From contig DWXL01000015.1 of NCBI GenBank assembly GCA_019119235.1, positions 1 to 40,215 on the forward strand: a DNA stretch of 40,215 nucleotides, read 5' to 3'. Below the pieces are notes generated by a model that made no database searches, was not told the DNA's origin, and saw only the letters and a list, made by a program, of their open reading frames with translations. Of the stretch, positions 8,385 to 16,874 are shown in pieces; the first letter of the stretch is position 1, and every line of letters begins with the position of its first letter. Source of the DNA: Candidatus Blautia excrementigallinarum (GTDB taxonomy: Bacteria > Bacillota > Clostridia > Lachnospirales > Lachnospiraceae). The position numbers were made by a program, and so were the translations under genes.

Positions 8385-9272
8385 ATGGATAGAAAAAAAG
8401 AAAGAGGGGCCCTTCATCTGATCCTGGGGTTTGCGGACAGGATCACGGGAGATCATGTGGCGGCCTACGCCGCCCAGACGGCTTACTTCCTGATGATGTC
8501 CTTTATCCCGTTTGTATTGTTTCTGGCGGCTATCGTTCAGTATACGCCGTTGACATACGGAATGGTCAGACAGGTGATCATAAGCATTGTGCCGGAGAAT
8601 CTGCAGGGATTTGTCCTTGGTATTGTGGCGGAGGTTTTTTCCAAGAACGCCGCCGTGCTTTCGGTATCCGCTCTGGTTGCGCTGTGGTCATCCGGAAAAG
8701 GCATGCAGGCGCTGATCAACGGGCTGAATACCATATATCATGTAAAAGAAACGCGAAACTGGCTGGTAAACAGGATTTATTCCATGCTGTACATGTTTCT
8801 GTTTGTTATAGCGCTGATCATCAGCCTTCTGCTTCTGGTAATGGGAAACAGGATCCATGATGTTGCTATGGAATATGTACCCATCATAGGGCGGGTGATC
8901 GGTAAGGTTCTGGACGCAAAGACGTTCCTTGTGTTTGTCATGCTGTTCCTGGTATTCCTTGTGCTTTACAGATACCTTCCCAACCGGAAAGCCTCCCTGA
9001 AAAGCCAGGTGCCGGGCGCGTTCCTCACAGCCGTGGCTTGGTCGCTGTTTTCCTACTTCTTTTCACTTTACTTTGCGTTCTTTCCGAACGTCGGTTCCAT
9101 GTACGGAAGTCTTTCCACGTTGATCATGGTAATGCTGTGGCTGTACTGCTGTATGAACCTATTGCTGTACGGCGCGGAGGTAAACGCGTATTTCGAAGAT
9201 CAGTTCCGTCAGGCGCAGACCAGCTTCTGGCAGCTGGTCGCCAGAAAAAGAAAGCAGGAGAAAAAAACTTGA
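8385..9272 (+). CDS. YihY/BrkB (virulence factor BrkB) family integral membrane protein
   Basis: A 295-residue inner-membrane protein with about six transmembrane segments. The family N-terminal motif AAYAAQTAYFLMMSFIPFVLF (here split: AAYAAQTAYF and LMMSFIPFVLF, about 26-46) is clear, as are LWSSGKGMQALINGLNTIY (about 102-120), the loop YRYLPNRKASLK and the final YGAEVNAYFED. YihY proteins were once called RNase BN in error; their role is unsettled, with transport or envelope functions suggested. AGGAGAAG precedes the ATG by five bases. The TGA stop (9270-9272) lies inside the -35 box of the T-box promoter, so the two units are packed without any gap. Confidence 0.9.
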   Translation: MDRKKERGALHLILGFADRITGDHVAAYAAQTAYFLMMSFIPFVLFLAAIVQYTPLTYGMVRQVIISIVPENLQGFVLGIVAEVFSKNAAVLSVSALVALWSSGKGMQALINGLNTIYHVKETRNWLVNRIYSMLYMFLFVIALIISLLLLVMGNRIHDVAMEYVPIIGRVIGKVLDAKTFLVFVMLFLVFLVLYRYLPNRKASLKSQVPGAFLTAVAWSLFSYFFSLYFAFFPNVGSMYGSLSTLIMVMLWLYCCMNLLLYGAEVNAYFEDQFRQAQTSFWQLVARKRKQEKKT

Positions 9273-9297
9273 CAGATTTTTGCTTCTGTGGCATATT
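9269..9297 (+). promoter_or_regulatory. Promoter of the T-box-pheST unit
   Basis: TTGACA (9269-9274), overlapping the previous stop codon, with CATATT (9292-9297) 17 bases downstream; TATTAA at 9294 is an alternative -10. Confidence 0.65.
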
Positions 9298-9303
9298 AAT
9301 TAA

Positions 9304-9564
9304 AGACGAAAAGCTGAGAAGGCGTATCAGGGTTCTGTTTTCTTACAGAGAGAAGAAGTCACCGGCTGCAAGCTTCTTTAAGTTCAGACAGTTCCTTAGT
9401 TTCCCGCCGGAGCTTCATTTCTGAACCGTGACCGGACTTCCGGTTCCAAGTAGGAGATGACGTGGCTGCGCGTTAAGCAGAGACAGAGCGCTCATGTATA
9501 TCTGTACATGGGAAACTGGGTGGTACCGCGGATAATCCGTCCCTCTATGAGGGGCGGTTTTTTT
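9304..9564 (+). promoter_or_regulatory. T-box leader (phenylalanine-tRNA responsive)
   Basis: The T-box signature GGGTGGTACCGCGG lies at 9518-9531 and is followed by a terminator: CCGTCCCT (9537-9544) with AGGGGCGG (9550-9557) and seven T. The sequence TGGT in the T-box pairs with an ACCA tRNA end, which fits tRNA-Phe. The upstream ~200 bases include an AGAGAGAAG segment of the kind found in the stem I K-turn region. Uncharged tRNA-Phe should stabilise the antiterminator and allow pheST expression. The specifier codon could not be fixed by eye; several TTC triplets are present (for example about 9390 and 9413). Confidence 0.93.
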
Positions 9565-9572
9565 GATACCAA

Positions 9573-9723
9573 GGCTTCAAAAGTCGGAGATCCATCTGTG
9601 CTTTGCAGAGAAATGGATTGACGACCTTGGAAGCCGTACAAAAATGAGGAAGAAACGGGGGAGGGGCCCCGTGAATTCCGAATTTTTGTAGAATTGCGAG
9701 AGCACGGAGTGCGGAGCAATTCT
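9573..9723. repeat. Imperfect and perfect inverted repeats between T-box and pheS
   Basis: Two hairpins fill the 217-base gap. The first pairs 9573-9595 with 9613-9635 imperfectly (shared GGCTTC and ATCCAT ends). The second is a perfect 8-bp arm AGAATTGC (9690-9697) with GCAATTCT (9716-9723) around a GC-rich loop. This resembles intergenic repeat units rather than T-box parts, since the T-box terminator is already complete at 9564. No reading frame of interest was seen. Confidence 0.5.
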
Positions 9724-9781
9724 CAGGTGTCAAAGTTGACGATTAAAATTCTAAGCGTATATCAAAAAGGAGAAATGAACC

Positions 9782-10807
9782 ATGAGTATGAAGGAAAAGC
9801 TTCAGGAACTGGCGGAGACCGCCAGAAAACGGATTCAGGAAGCAGACGGCCCGGATAAACTCAACGAAGTCAAAGTAGCTTATCTGGGAAAGAAGGGCGA
9901 GCTTACCGCGATCCTGAAAGGAATGAAGGACGTGGCTCCCGAGGAGCGTCCCAAGGTGGGACAGCTTGTCAATGAGACAAGAGCGAAGATCGAAGAGCTT
10001 CTGGAAGAGACCAGAAAGAAACTGGAAGAGGCTGTCCGTGAGGAAAAAATGAAAGCGGAAGTCATCGATGTGACCCTTCCCGCGAAAAAAGCCAGGATCG
10101 GACACCGCCATCCCAACACCATCGCTCTGGAAGAGGTGGAGCGTATCTTTATCGGTATGGGATACGAAGTTGTGGAAGGCCCGGAAGTGGAATACGCGGA
10201 CTACAACTTCACGAAGCTGAATATTCCGGAAGATCATCCTGCGAGAGACGAACAGGATACTTTTTTCATCGATGATTCCATCCTGCTCCGCTCCCAGACT
10301 TCCCCGGTACAGGCCCGTGTTATGGAGAAGGGCAAACTGCCCATCCGTATGATCGCTCCGGGAAGAGTTTTCCGTTCCGACGAGGTGGACGCCACACATT
10401 CCCCGTCTTTCCATCAGATCGAGGGAATGGTCATTGACAAACATATCACTTTCGCGGATCTTAAGGGAACCCTGGAAGAGTTCGCAAAAGAGCTTTTCGG
10501 ACCGGAGACCAAGACGAAATTCCGTCCCCATCATTTCCCGTTCACAGAGCCCAGCGCGGAGGTGGACGTATCCTGCTTCAAATGCGGAGGTAAAGGATGC
10601 CGTTTCTGCAAAGGCTCCGGTTGGATCGAGATCCTGGGATGCGGTTCCATTCATCCCAACGTGCTGAGGATGTGCGGCATCGACCCGGACGAGTATACAG
10701 GCTTTGCTTTCGGCGTGGGTCTTGAGAGAATTGCGCTCCTGAAATACGAGATCGACGATATGAGACTTCTGTATGAAAACGACATTCGTTTCCTGAAACA
10801 GTTCTAA
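9782..10807 (+). CDS. pheS: Phenylalanyl-tRNA synthetase alpha subunit
   Basis: A 341-residue subunit, the catalytic half of the (alpha-beta)2 class II synthetase that charges tRNA-Phe. The N-terminal coiled coil (1-95) binds tRNA. The catalytic core (about 110-340) shows the class II motifs: GYEVVEGPEVE, LLRSQTSPVQAR, FRSDEVDATHSPSFHQIEG and a C-terminal GFAFGVGLERIALLKY. An insertion with CFKCGGKGCRFCKGSGW supplies four cysteines of zinc-knuckle style, a variant found in many clostridial PheS proteins. AAGGAG lies nine bases before the ATG. Expression is under the T-box at 9304-9564, and pheT follows after 20 bases. Confidence 0.98.
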   Translation: MSMKEKLQELAETARKRIQEADGPDKLNEVKVAYLGKKGELTAILKGMKDVAPEERPKVGQLVNETRAKIEELLEETRKKLEEAVREEKMKAEVIDVTLPAKKARIGHRHPNTIALEEVERIFIGMGYEVVEGPEVEYADYNFTKLNIPEDHPARDEQDTFFIDDSILLRSQTSPVQARVMEKGKLPIRMIAPGRVFRSDEVDATHSPSFHQIEGMVIDKHITFADLKGTLEEFAKELFGPETKTKFRPHHFPFTEPSAEVDVSCFKCGGKGCRFCKGSGWIEILGCGSIHPNVLRMCGIDPDEYTGFAFGVGLERIALLKYEIDDMRLLYENDIRFLKQF

Positions 10808-10827
10808 TAGAAAGGTGGATATTTAAC

Positions 10828-13245
10828 ATGAATACATCAATGTCCTGGATCAAAATGTATGTGCCGGATCTGGATGTGACAGCTCAGGAATACACAGACG
10901 CCATGACGCTTTCCGGAACGAAGGTGGAAGGGTATGAAAAGCTGGACGCAGATCTGGATAAAATTGTCATCGGACAGATCATGAAGATAGAGAGACATCC
11001 CGACGCGGACAAACTGATCGTCTGCCAGGTGGATATCGGAACAGAGACTGTACAGATCGTAACAGGAGCCCCCAATGTAAAAGAGGGAGACAAGGTTCCG
11101 GTTGTTCTGGACGGCGGCCGTGTAGCGGGAAGCCACGACGGCAAGAAAACTCCCGGAGGAGTTCTGATCAAGAAAGGACAGCTCCGCGGCGTGGAATCCT
11201 GCGGTATGATGTGCTCCATCGAAGAGCTTGGAAGCACCAGAGAAATGTATCCGGAAGCTCCGGAATACGGTATTTATATTTTCCCGGAGGACGCTGAAGT
11301 TGGACAGAGCGCTGTCAAAGCGCTCGGCCTGGACGACGTTGTCTTTGAGTATGAGATCACATCCAACCGTGTGGACTGCTACGGCGTGATCGGAATCGCC
11401 AGAGAGGCGGCAGCCACTTTCGGCAAAAAATTCTGTCCTCCTGTTGTGAAGACAACAGGAAACGGAGAGGACGCTTCCGACTATATCAAAGTTACGGTAA
11501 AAGATCCGGATCTCTGCCCCAGATATACGGCCAGAGTGGTAAAAAATGTCAAGATCGGACCGTCTCCCAAATGGATGCAGAGATGCCTTGCCGCAAACGG
11601 CATTCGTCCCATCAACAACCTTGTTGATATCACCAACTATGTGATGGAAGAGTACGGACAGCCCATGCACGCTTACGACCTGGATACTATTGAGGGACGG
11701 GAGATCATTGTGCGCCGGGCAGAAGCCGGAGAGAAATTTGTCACCCTGGACGGACAGGAGAGGACAATGGATGAAAACGTCCTGATGATCTGCGACGGCA
11801 AAAAAGCGGTAGGCATCGGCGGTATCATGGGCGGTGAAAACTCCATGATTACCGACCAGGTAAAGACCGTGCTTTTTGAGGCGGCCTGCTTCAACGGAAC
11901 CAATATCCGCCTTTCTTCCAAGAGGATCGGACTTAGGACAGACGCTTCCGGCAAATTTGAAAAAGGCCTGGATCCCAATAACGCCGAAGCGGCCATCAAC
12001 CGCGCGTGCCAGCTGATGGAAGAACTTGGCGCCGGCGAAGTGGTCGGCGGCATGGTTGACGTATGCAGCGAGACAAGAGAGCCTTCGAGAGTTCCCTTTG
12101 AGCCGGAGCGAATCAACGCCATCCTGGGAACTGATCTGACAGTGGATGAGATGCTGGGATACCTGGCGCGGGTAGAGCTTGCCTACGATGAGAAGACAAA
12201 CGAGATCGTAGCGCCCACTTTCCGCCAGGATATCCACTGCACCGCGGACGTTGCCGAGGAAGTGGCCAGGTTCTACGGATACGACAAAATCCCCACTACC
12301 CTTCCCAACGGTGAGGCTACCACAGGCAAACTTCCGTTCAAACTGAGAATCGAGCAGGTGGCAAGGGACATCGCGGAATACTGCGGATTTTCCGAGGGAA
12401 TGACCTACTCTTTCGAAAGCCCCAAGGTGTTTGACAAACTTCGGATCCCGGCGGACAGCGACCTGAGAAAGGTGATCACCATCAGCAATCCGCTGGGCGA
12501 GGATTACAGCATCATGCGTACCACAACTCTGAACGGAATGCTGACTTCTCTTGCGACCAACTATAACAGAAGAAACAAAAATGTCCGTCTCTACGAGATC
12601 GGCAAAGTATATCTTCCCAAGTCCCTGCCGCTTACAGAACTTCCCGACGAGAGAGTGCATTTCACGCTTGGAATGTACGGCGACGGAGACTTCTTCGACA
12701 TGAAGGGCGTCTGCGAGGAATTCTTTGAAAAAGCAGGCATGAAGAAAAAAGTTCACTACACGCCCGACAGCGGAAAACCCTGGCTTCATCCCGGCAGACA
12801 GGCCAACATTATCTATGAGGGAAGCGTAGTGGGTTATTTGGGAGAGGTACATCCCCTGGTTGCCGATGCTTACGGAATCGGCGAAAAGACATATATCGCG
12901 GTGATCGATATCCTGGATATCCTGAAATACGCCGGATTTGAGCACAAGTATACCGGAATCGCGAAATATCCGGCAGTGACCAGAGACCTCAGTATGGTCG
13001 TACCGAAATCCGTCCTTGCGGGCGATATCGAAAAGATGCTGGAACAGAGAGGCGGAAAAATTCTGGAATCCTATCAGCTTTTCGACGTATACGAGGGATC
13101 TCAGATCAAAGAGGGATATAAGTCCATGGCATACTCCATCGTATTCCGCGATCATGAGAGAACTCTTGGGGAAGCGGATATTACCGCGGTGATGAAGAAG
13201 ATCCTCAACGGGCTTACCTCTCTGGGAATCGAGCTGAGAAGCTGA
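10828..13245 (+). CDS. pheT: Phenylalanyl-tRNA synthetase beta subunit
   Basis: An 805-residue subunit of full length. Domains in order: N-terminal B1 with the EMAP-like tRNA-binding fold (about 40-150, VIGQIMKIERHPDADKL), B3/B4 editing domain (about 210-390, including NLVDITNYVMEEYGQPMHAYD and GIMGGENSMI), B5 (about 405-475), catalytic-like core and the C-terminal FDX-ACB anticodon-binding domain (about 710-805, YPAVTRDLSMVVP). Start ATG 10828 follows GAAAGGTGG. The TGA stop overlaps the next ATG by one base (TGATG), which suggests translational coupling with the downstream phosphatase. Confidence 0.98.
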   Translation: MNTSMSWIKMYVPDLDVTAQEYTDAMTLSGTKVEGYEKLDADLDKIVIGQIMKIERHPDADKLIVCQVDIGTETVQIVTGAPNVKEGDKVPVVLDGGRVAGSHDGKKTPGGVLIKKGQLRGVESCGMMCSIEELGSTREMYPEAPEYGIYIFPEDAEVGQSAVKALGLDDVVFEYEITSNRVDCYGVIGIAREAAATFGKKFCPPVVKTTGNGEDASDYIKVTVKDPDLCPRYTARVVKNVKIGPSPKWMQRCLAANGIRPINNLVDITNYVMEEYGQPMHAYDLDTIEGREIIVRRAEAGEKFVTLDGQERTMDENVLMICDGKKAVGIGGIMGGENSMITDQVKTVLFEAACFNGTNIRLSSKRIGLRTDASGKFEKGLDPNNAEAAINRACQLMEELGAGEVVGGMVDVCSETREPSRVPFEPERINAILGTDLTVDEMLGYLARVELAYDEKTNEIVAPTFRQDIHCTADVAEEVARFYGYDKIPTTLPNGEATTGKLPFKLRIEQVARDIAEYCGFSEGMTYSFESPKVFDKLRIPADSDLRKVITISNPLGEDYSIMRTTTLNGMLTSLATNYNRRNKNVRLYEIGKVYLPKSLPLTELPDERVHFTLGMYGDGDFFDMKGVCEEFFEKAGMKKKVHYTPDSGKPWLHPGRQANIIYEGSVVGYLGEVHPLVADAYGIGEKTYIAVIDILDILKYAGFEHKYTGIAKYPAVTRDLSMVVPKSVLAGDIEKMLEQRGGKILESYQLFDVYEGSQIKEGYKSMAYSIVFRDHERTLGEADITAVMKKILNGLTSLGIELRS

Positions 13246-13859
13246 TGAAGATTTATATAGTAAGACATGGGATAACCGTCTGGAACGAACTGAAAAAAGT
13301 GCAGGGCTGCGCGGATATTCATCTTGCGCCGCAGGGCCGGAGCCTGGCGGAAAAAACAGGCGAGGCACTGAGGGACGTGTCTTTTGATATCTGCTTTACC
13401 AGTCCTCTTCACCGGGCGTGCGAGACGGCCGCCCTTATACTTGGGGAAAGAGCAGGACGGATACCGGTGATTCCTGACGAACGGATCCGGGAGATCAATT
13501 TTGGCGTTCTTGAGGGGAAGGTTTTTAAGGATCGGGAGGGAAATATCCTGAATGAAGATCTGAAGACTTTTTTTAAGGATCCCTGGAATTATAAAAGACC
13601 GGAAGGCGGAGAAAATATTGAAGATATCGTCCGCCGCACCGGAGAGTTCTGGAAGGAAAAGACCAGTGATCCGAACCTTCAGGATAAAACGGTTCTCATC
13701 ACATCCCACGGCTGCGCGGTACGCGCCCTGCTTCAGAATGTGTACAAAGATAAGGAGGATTTCTGGCACGGAGGCCCGCCGCCAAACTGCGGAGTCAACG
13801 TAGTGGAAGTGGCAGACGGAAAGACAGTCCTTCTGGAAAAAGACAGGGTTTATGCCTGA
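13245..13859 (+). CDS. Histidine phosphatase family protein (GpmB/CobC-like)
   Basis: A 204-residue cytosolic phosphatase. The catalytic RHG motif is at the N-terminus (IYIVRHGITVWNE, nucleophile His8), an acid-base glutamate is expected near INFGVLEGKVF (about 85-95), and the second histidine lies in LITSHGCAVRALL (about 150). Its overlap with pheT by one base makes it the third gene of the T-box operon, although no link to tRNA charging is known. Members act on phosphosugars, phosphoglycerate, alpha-ribazole phosphate or other esters, so the substrate is open. An inverted repeat follows at 13904-13951. Confidence 0.88.
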   Translation: MKIYIVRHGITVWNELKKVQGCADIHLAPQGRSLAEKTGEALRDVSFDICFTSPLHRACETAALILGERAGRIPVIPDERIREINFGVLEGKVFKDREGNILNEDLKTFFKDPWNYKRPEGGENIEDIVRRTGEFWKEKTSDPNLQDKTVLITSHGCAVRALLQNVYKDKEDFWHGGPPPNCGVNVVEVADGKTVLLEKDRVYA

Positions 13860-13903
13860 ACGCATCTTTGGCCTGAGAAATATAAAATAATAATCGACAA
13901 AGC

Positions 13904-13951
13904 TAGCGTCAGTATACAAGGACCGTATTGGCCCCTTGTATACTGACGCTA
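13904..13951. repeat. Perfect 18-bp inverted repeat downstream of the phosphatase gene
   Basis: TAGCGTCAGTATACAAGG (13904-13921) is mirrored exactly at 13934-13951 around a 12-base loop. There is no T-run on either side, so it is not a standard terminator by itself. Confidence 0.75.
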
Positions 13952-13978
13952 ACCCGACATGAATGCAGGTCGGAGGAG

Positions 13979-13996
13979 TCCGGAAGACTTTCCGGA
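13979..13996 (+). terminator. Short stem-loop, possible terminator of the pheST operon
   Basis: TCCGGAA (13979-13985) pairs with TTCCGGA (13990-13996) around a GACT loop; an outer GGAG/CTCC may extend it. The following sequence (TTTCTCC) is only weakly T-rich, so termination is uncertain. Confidence 0.4.
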
Positions 13997-14056
13997 TTTC
14001 TCCGGCCTTTCTCTTATGTAGGAAAAAGAGAGGGAAGGTAAAGTGGAAAAGACAGC

Positions 14057-14085
14057 TTGTCGCTCTGAAAATGTTATGATATTAT
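14057..14085 (+). promoter_or_regulatory. Promoter of the ZorAB-like pair
   Basis: TTGTCG (14057-14062) and TATTAT (14080-14085) with 17-base spacing, about 40 bases upstream of the ATG at 14125. The pair is therefore likely expressed independently of pheST. Confidence 0.65.
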
Positions 14086-14124
14086 GGTAAAAAAGCAAGA
14101 ATATTGCATCTAAGGAGGATGATT

Positions 14125-15756
14125 ATGGGAAAAAAGATAGCAAATACCCTGCTGTTTCTGGCAGTTCTTGCCGCGGCGGTGGGAATGACGTTATATGTGG
14201 GCCAGGGAGTCGTCAGCGTTCTTGTCTATAATTTCATTTTCCTGGCAGTTATGGTTGTGATTTATTTTATCTGCCTTTTCGGAGGGATGTACCGGATGAA
14301 TAATCTGGCCGAATCTCTGAGGAACGCAGGCCAGGAACTGGTGGGACTGTTTCAGAAGCCAGGCAAGGCGGAAACTGAGAAGGTCGTAAGCCTGAAAGGT
14401 ATTTTCCATCACGGATATCTGGACAGGAAGATGAACGACTTTACAGACGGTATCAACAAGAGCGAGGAAGGCCTGGGCGATATTGAAGAATATTTCAATG
14501 AAGAGGATCTGGATAATCATATACATAAGCGTCTTCTTGAGATGGCACCGGATATTTTTACCAGCCTTGGTATCCTTGGAACATTCGTGGGACTTGTGTG
14601 GGGCCTTAAGAACTTTGAACCCTCCAATTATGAGGCGATGACAACTTCTGTTTCCGCTCTTGTAGACGGTATCAAGGTTGCGTTCCTAACGTCCATTTAC
14701 GGAATTTCTTTTTCTATTATATACAGCTACGGTATGAAGAGTGAGTACTCCTCCATGACCGAGGGACTGCAGGATTTTCTTGGCAAGTTCCATGCTTATG
14801 TGATGCCTACGGCAGAGACAGAATCCATGAATATCATGGTTTCCACACAGAAAAACCAGACGGCGGTCATGACTCAGATGGCAGAGGATTTTTCTGTGAA
14901 ACTGGCGGATAACTTTGAGAAGGTGATCACGCCCACTTTCCAGAAGATGAACGACTCTCTTGACGTACTTGTTTCTTCTGTGACACGCTGTCAGGAGGAT
15001 GCGGTAAAAGAGATCGCAGACGCTTTCCTGAAGCAGATGAACGCTTCTTTTAAAACGCAGTTTGATGAATTCGGCAGGACGCTTGCGCAGCTGAAAGACG
15101 CGCAGACAGATAATGTGAACTATACTACGAATCTTTATCAGGCCATGAGCCGTCAGCTTACAGAGTCCTATATGCATCATGAGACGGAGATGAAGAAGAT
15201 CCTGGAGGAAACAGGAAAGACTCAGAAGGAATATCTGGATACGGCGAACCGTATTGTCCGTGACAATCAGACCATACAGAAGCAGCAGCAGGCGGATTAC
15301 CATCATCTTGCGGATTATCTCAAGGAGGCGGAGACTTCATCCGCCAAATTCTGGGTGGCCTGCAATCAGACCATGCAGAAATATGTGGAGGCTGCCGCTC
15401 AGGGAATGGACCGTGTGTCCGCCGCCGGCAGGGCAGGAAGCGATCTGCTTGAATCCAACAGACGTGCTGTCGAGGCTTTTGACGCCAGACTGCAGGAATT
15501 TACTGAATACCAGAAGAAATCAGCCCGTACCATGGATCAGGTTCGCAGGCTTCTTATGGATATTACCGCCGCCCGTGAAGGCGGAGAGATCCGTCTCAGC
15601 GCCGGAAGGAATACCCAGAAGGAAACCCTGGATAAGATCCGCGAGATCCTGGAGGCGCAGAGCGAACAGCAGAAGGAATTCCTGGAGGAAATGTCCAGAA
15701 ACATCAAAGATCTTACGAAAGCTTCCGGAAAGGGAAAATTCGGTTTGTTCAGATAA
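14125..15756 (+). CDS. MotA/TolQ/ExbB-type channel protein with long coiled tail (ZorA-like)
   Basis: A 543-residue membrane protein. AGGAGG lies six bases before ATG 14125, so the upstream in-frame TTG is rejected. Four transmembrane segments are visible: about 5-26, 30-53, 143-162 and 178-202. The last two, with MAPDIFTSLGILGTFVGLVW and VAFLTSIYGISFSII, match the MotA/TolQ/ExbB core. A cytoplasmic insertion (54-140) and a long helical tail (about 215-543, Gln/Glu/Lys-rich) follow. ZorA of Zorya defence systems has this plan: stator core plus long intracellular tail. The partner gene starts 12 bases downstream and encodes a MotB-like protein. No ZorC, ZorD or ZorE and no flagellar genes are nearby, so this may be an orphan ion-driven motor with another output. 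Not a canonical MotA, which is about half this size. Confidence 0.8.
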   Translation: MGKKIANTLLFLAVLAAAVGMTLYVGQGVVSVLVYNFIFLAVMVVIYFICLFGGMYRMNNLAESLRNAGQELVGLFQKPGKAETEKVVSLKGIFHHGYLDRKMNDFTDGINKSEEGLGDIEEYFNEEDLDNHIHKRLLEMAPDIFTSLGILGTFVGLVWGLKNFEPSNYEAMTTSVSALVDGIKVAFLTSIYGISFSIIYSYGMKSEYSSMTEGLQDFLGKFHAYVMPTAETESMNIMVSTQKNQTAVMTQMAEDFSVKLADNFEKVITPTFQKMNDSLDVLVSSVTRCQEDAVKEIADAFLKQMNASFKTQFDEFGRTLAQLKDAQTDNVNYTTNLYQAMSRQLTESYMHHETEMKKILEETGKTQKEYLDTANRIVRDNQTIQKQQQADYHHLADYLKEAETSSAKFWVACNQTMQKYVEAAAQGMDRVSAAGRAGSDLLESNRRAVEAFDARLQEFTEYQKKSARTMDQVRRLLMDITAAREGGEIRLSAGRNTQKETLDKIREILEAQSEQQKEFLEEMSRNIKDLTKASGKGKFGLFR

Positions 15757-15768
15757 AAGGAGAGACAG

Positions 15769-16758
15769 ATGCGCAGAAGAAAAAAATCAGATGACCAGGG
15801 CTTTAATGTCTGGAGGTCCTATTCGGATATGATGGCCGGCGTTCTGCTTCTGTTCGTGCTCATTATGTGTGTGACACTGTTTCAGGCTCAGAAGAGTTAT
15901 GACGAAAGTGTGAAAGAACGTGACGAGAAAATCGCCATGCAGGAGCAGTATACCCTTGAGATCCTTGCCCAGCAGAATGAACTGGACGAGAAGGAAGGCG
16001 AACTTCAGAGCCAGACCGAGCAGATCCAGTCCCAGGACGAGAAACTGAAAGATCAGGAGCAGCTGCTGGCAGCGCTGGCGGCCCAGCTTCAGGATCAGGA
16101 AAAAACGCTGAAAGAGCAGGCGGCCACGCTGAGCGCCCAGCAGACGGATCTTGATGAGAAAACAGCGCTCCTGGCAGATCAGCAGGCCCAGATCGATCAG
16201 ATCGTGGGAGTGAAGGCGGAAGTAATAGAGGCTCTGAGGAACGAGTTCGCGGCCAGTAATGTGAATGTGGATATTGATTCCCAGACCGGAGCCCTCACAC
16301 TGGACGCCAACGTTATGTTCGATTACGACCAGTATGAGCTCACGGATGAAGGAAAAGCTGTTCTCGAACAGATCCTGCCTATATACTGTCAGGTGCTCCT
16401 TCAGGGAGATTATACCCAGTATCTTGCCGAGATCATTATAGACGGATATACAGATACCGACGGAGATTACAGTTATAACCTGTATCTTTCCCAGATGAGA
16501 TCCCTTGCCGTGGCCCAGTATCTTCTGGATATCCAGGGGAACTTCCTCAGCGCGGAGCAGAGCCAGGAGCTTCAGGATTATCTCACCGTGAACGGACATT
16601 CCATGGCCAATCCTATCCTGGACGCCCAGGGCAACGTTGATAAGGACGCTTCCAGGCGAGTGGAAGTGAAGTTCCGCCTTAAAGACGACGAGATGATCCA
16701 GGAACTGAACCAGATCATGAGCGGCGATGAGGCTGCCGCCGCTGCAGGAGAAAATTAA
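15769..16758 (+). CDS. MotB/OmpA-like peptidoglycan-binding protein (ZorB-like)
   Basis: A 329-residue single-pass membrane protein. A basic N-terminus is followed by the plug/TM segment YSDMMAGVLLLFVLIM; Asp20 just at the membrane entry corresponds to the proton- or ion-carrying aspartate of MotB, ExbD and ZorB. Residues 45-145 form a Gln/Glu/Lys-rich periplasmic coiled coil with near-heptad repetition. The OmpA-like peptidoglycan-binding domain spans about 170-305, with VMFDYDQYELTDEGK and GYTDTDGDYSYNLYLSQMRS. The acidic/alanine tail has no recognised motif. ATG follows AGGAGA. It forms a two-gene unit with the preceding channel gene; the promoter of rplS begins 10 bases after its stop. 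Confidence 0.82.
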   Translation: MRRRKKSDDQGFNVWRSYSDMMAGVLLLFVLIMCVTLFQAQKSYDESVKERDEKIAMQEQYTLEILAQQNELDEKEGELQSQTEQIQSQDEKLKDQEQLLAALAAQLQDQEKTLKEQAATLSAQQTDLDEKTALLADQQAQIDQIVGVKAEVIEALRNEFAASNVNVDIDSQTGALTLDANVMFDYDQYELTDEGKAVLEQILPIYCQVLLQGDYTQYLAEIIIDGYTDTDGDYSYNLYLSQMRSLAVAQYLLDIQGNFLSAEQSQELQDYLTVNGHSMANPILDAQGNVDKDASRRVEVKFRLKDDEMIQELNQIMSGDEAAAAAGEN

Positions 16759-16767
16759 AAAAACACC

Positions 16768-16796
16768 TTGCAATCCCTGATCTTCTATAGTATAAT
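16768..16796 (+). promoter_or_regulatory. Promoter of rplS
   Basis: TTGCAA (16768-16773), 17 bases, then perfect TATAAT (16791-16796). Transcription should start near 16803. Confidence 0.85.
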
Positions 16797-16802
16797 CATA
16801 CC

Positions 16803-16874
16803 TGTTGTAAAAAAGATGGTCCTCTGTTACAGATTTATGTATTAAGAACATCCAGAAGAATAGGAGAGAAAGAA
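16803..16874 (+). promoter_or_regulatory. rplS 5' leader, possible L19 autoregulatory site
   Basis: A leader of about 72 nt separates promoter and gene. Firmicutes often carry an L19 leader that L19 protein binds. Only short pairings are seen here (TCTG with CAGA, GATG with CATC), so the match is uncertain. Confidence 0.3.

Noticed and set aside
10837-13368. 843-codon open frame on the minus strand opposite pheT
   Set aside because: It is antisense to a clear pheT, has no family resemblance, and follows from the codon bias of the real gene.
14125-16758. Complete Zorya defence system or flagellar MotAB
   Set aside because: Only the two motor genes are present; no ZorC/D/E partner and no flagellar genes nearby, and the channel protein is twice the size of MotA.
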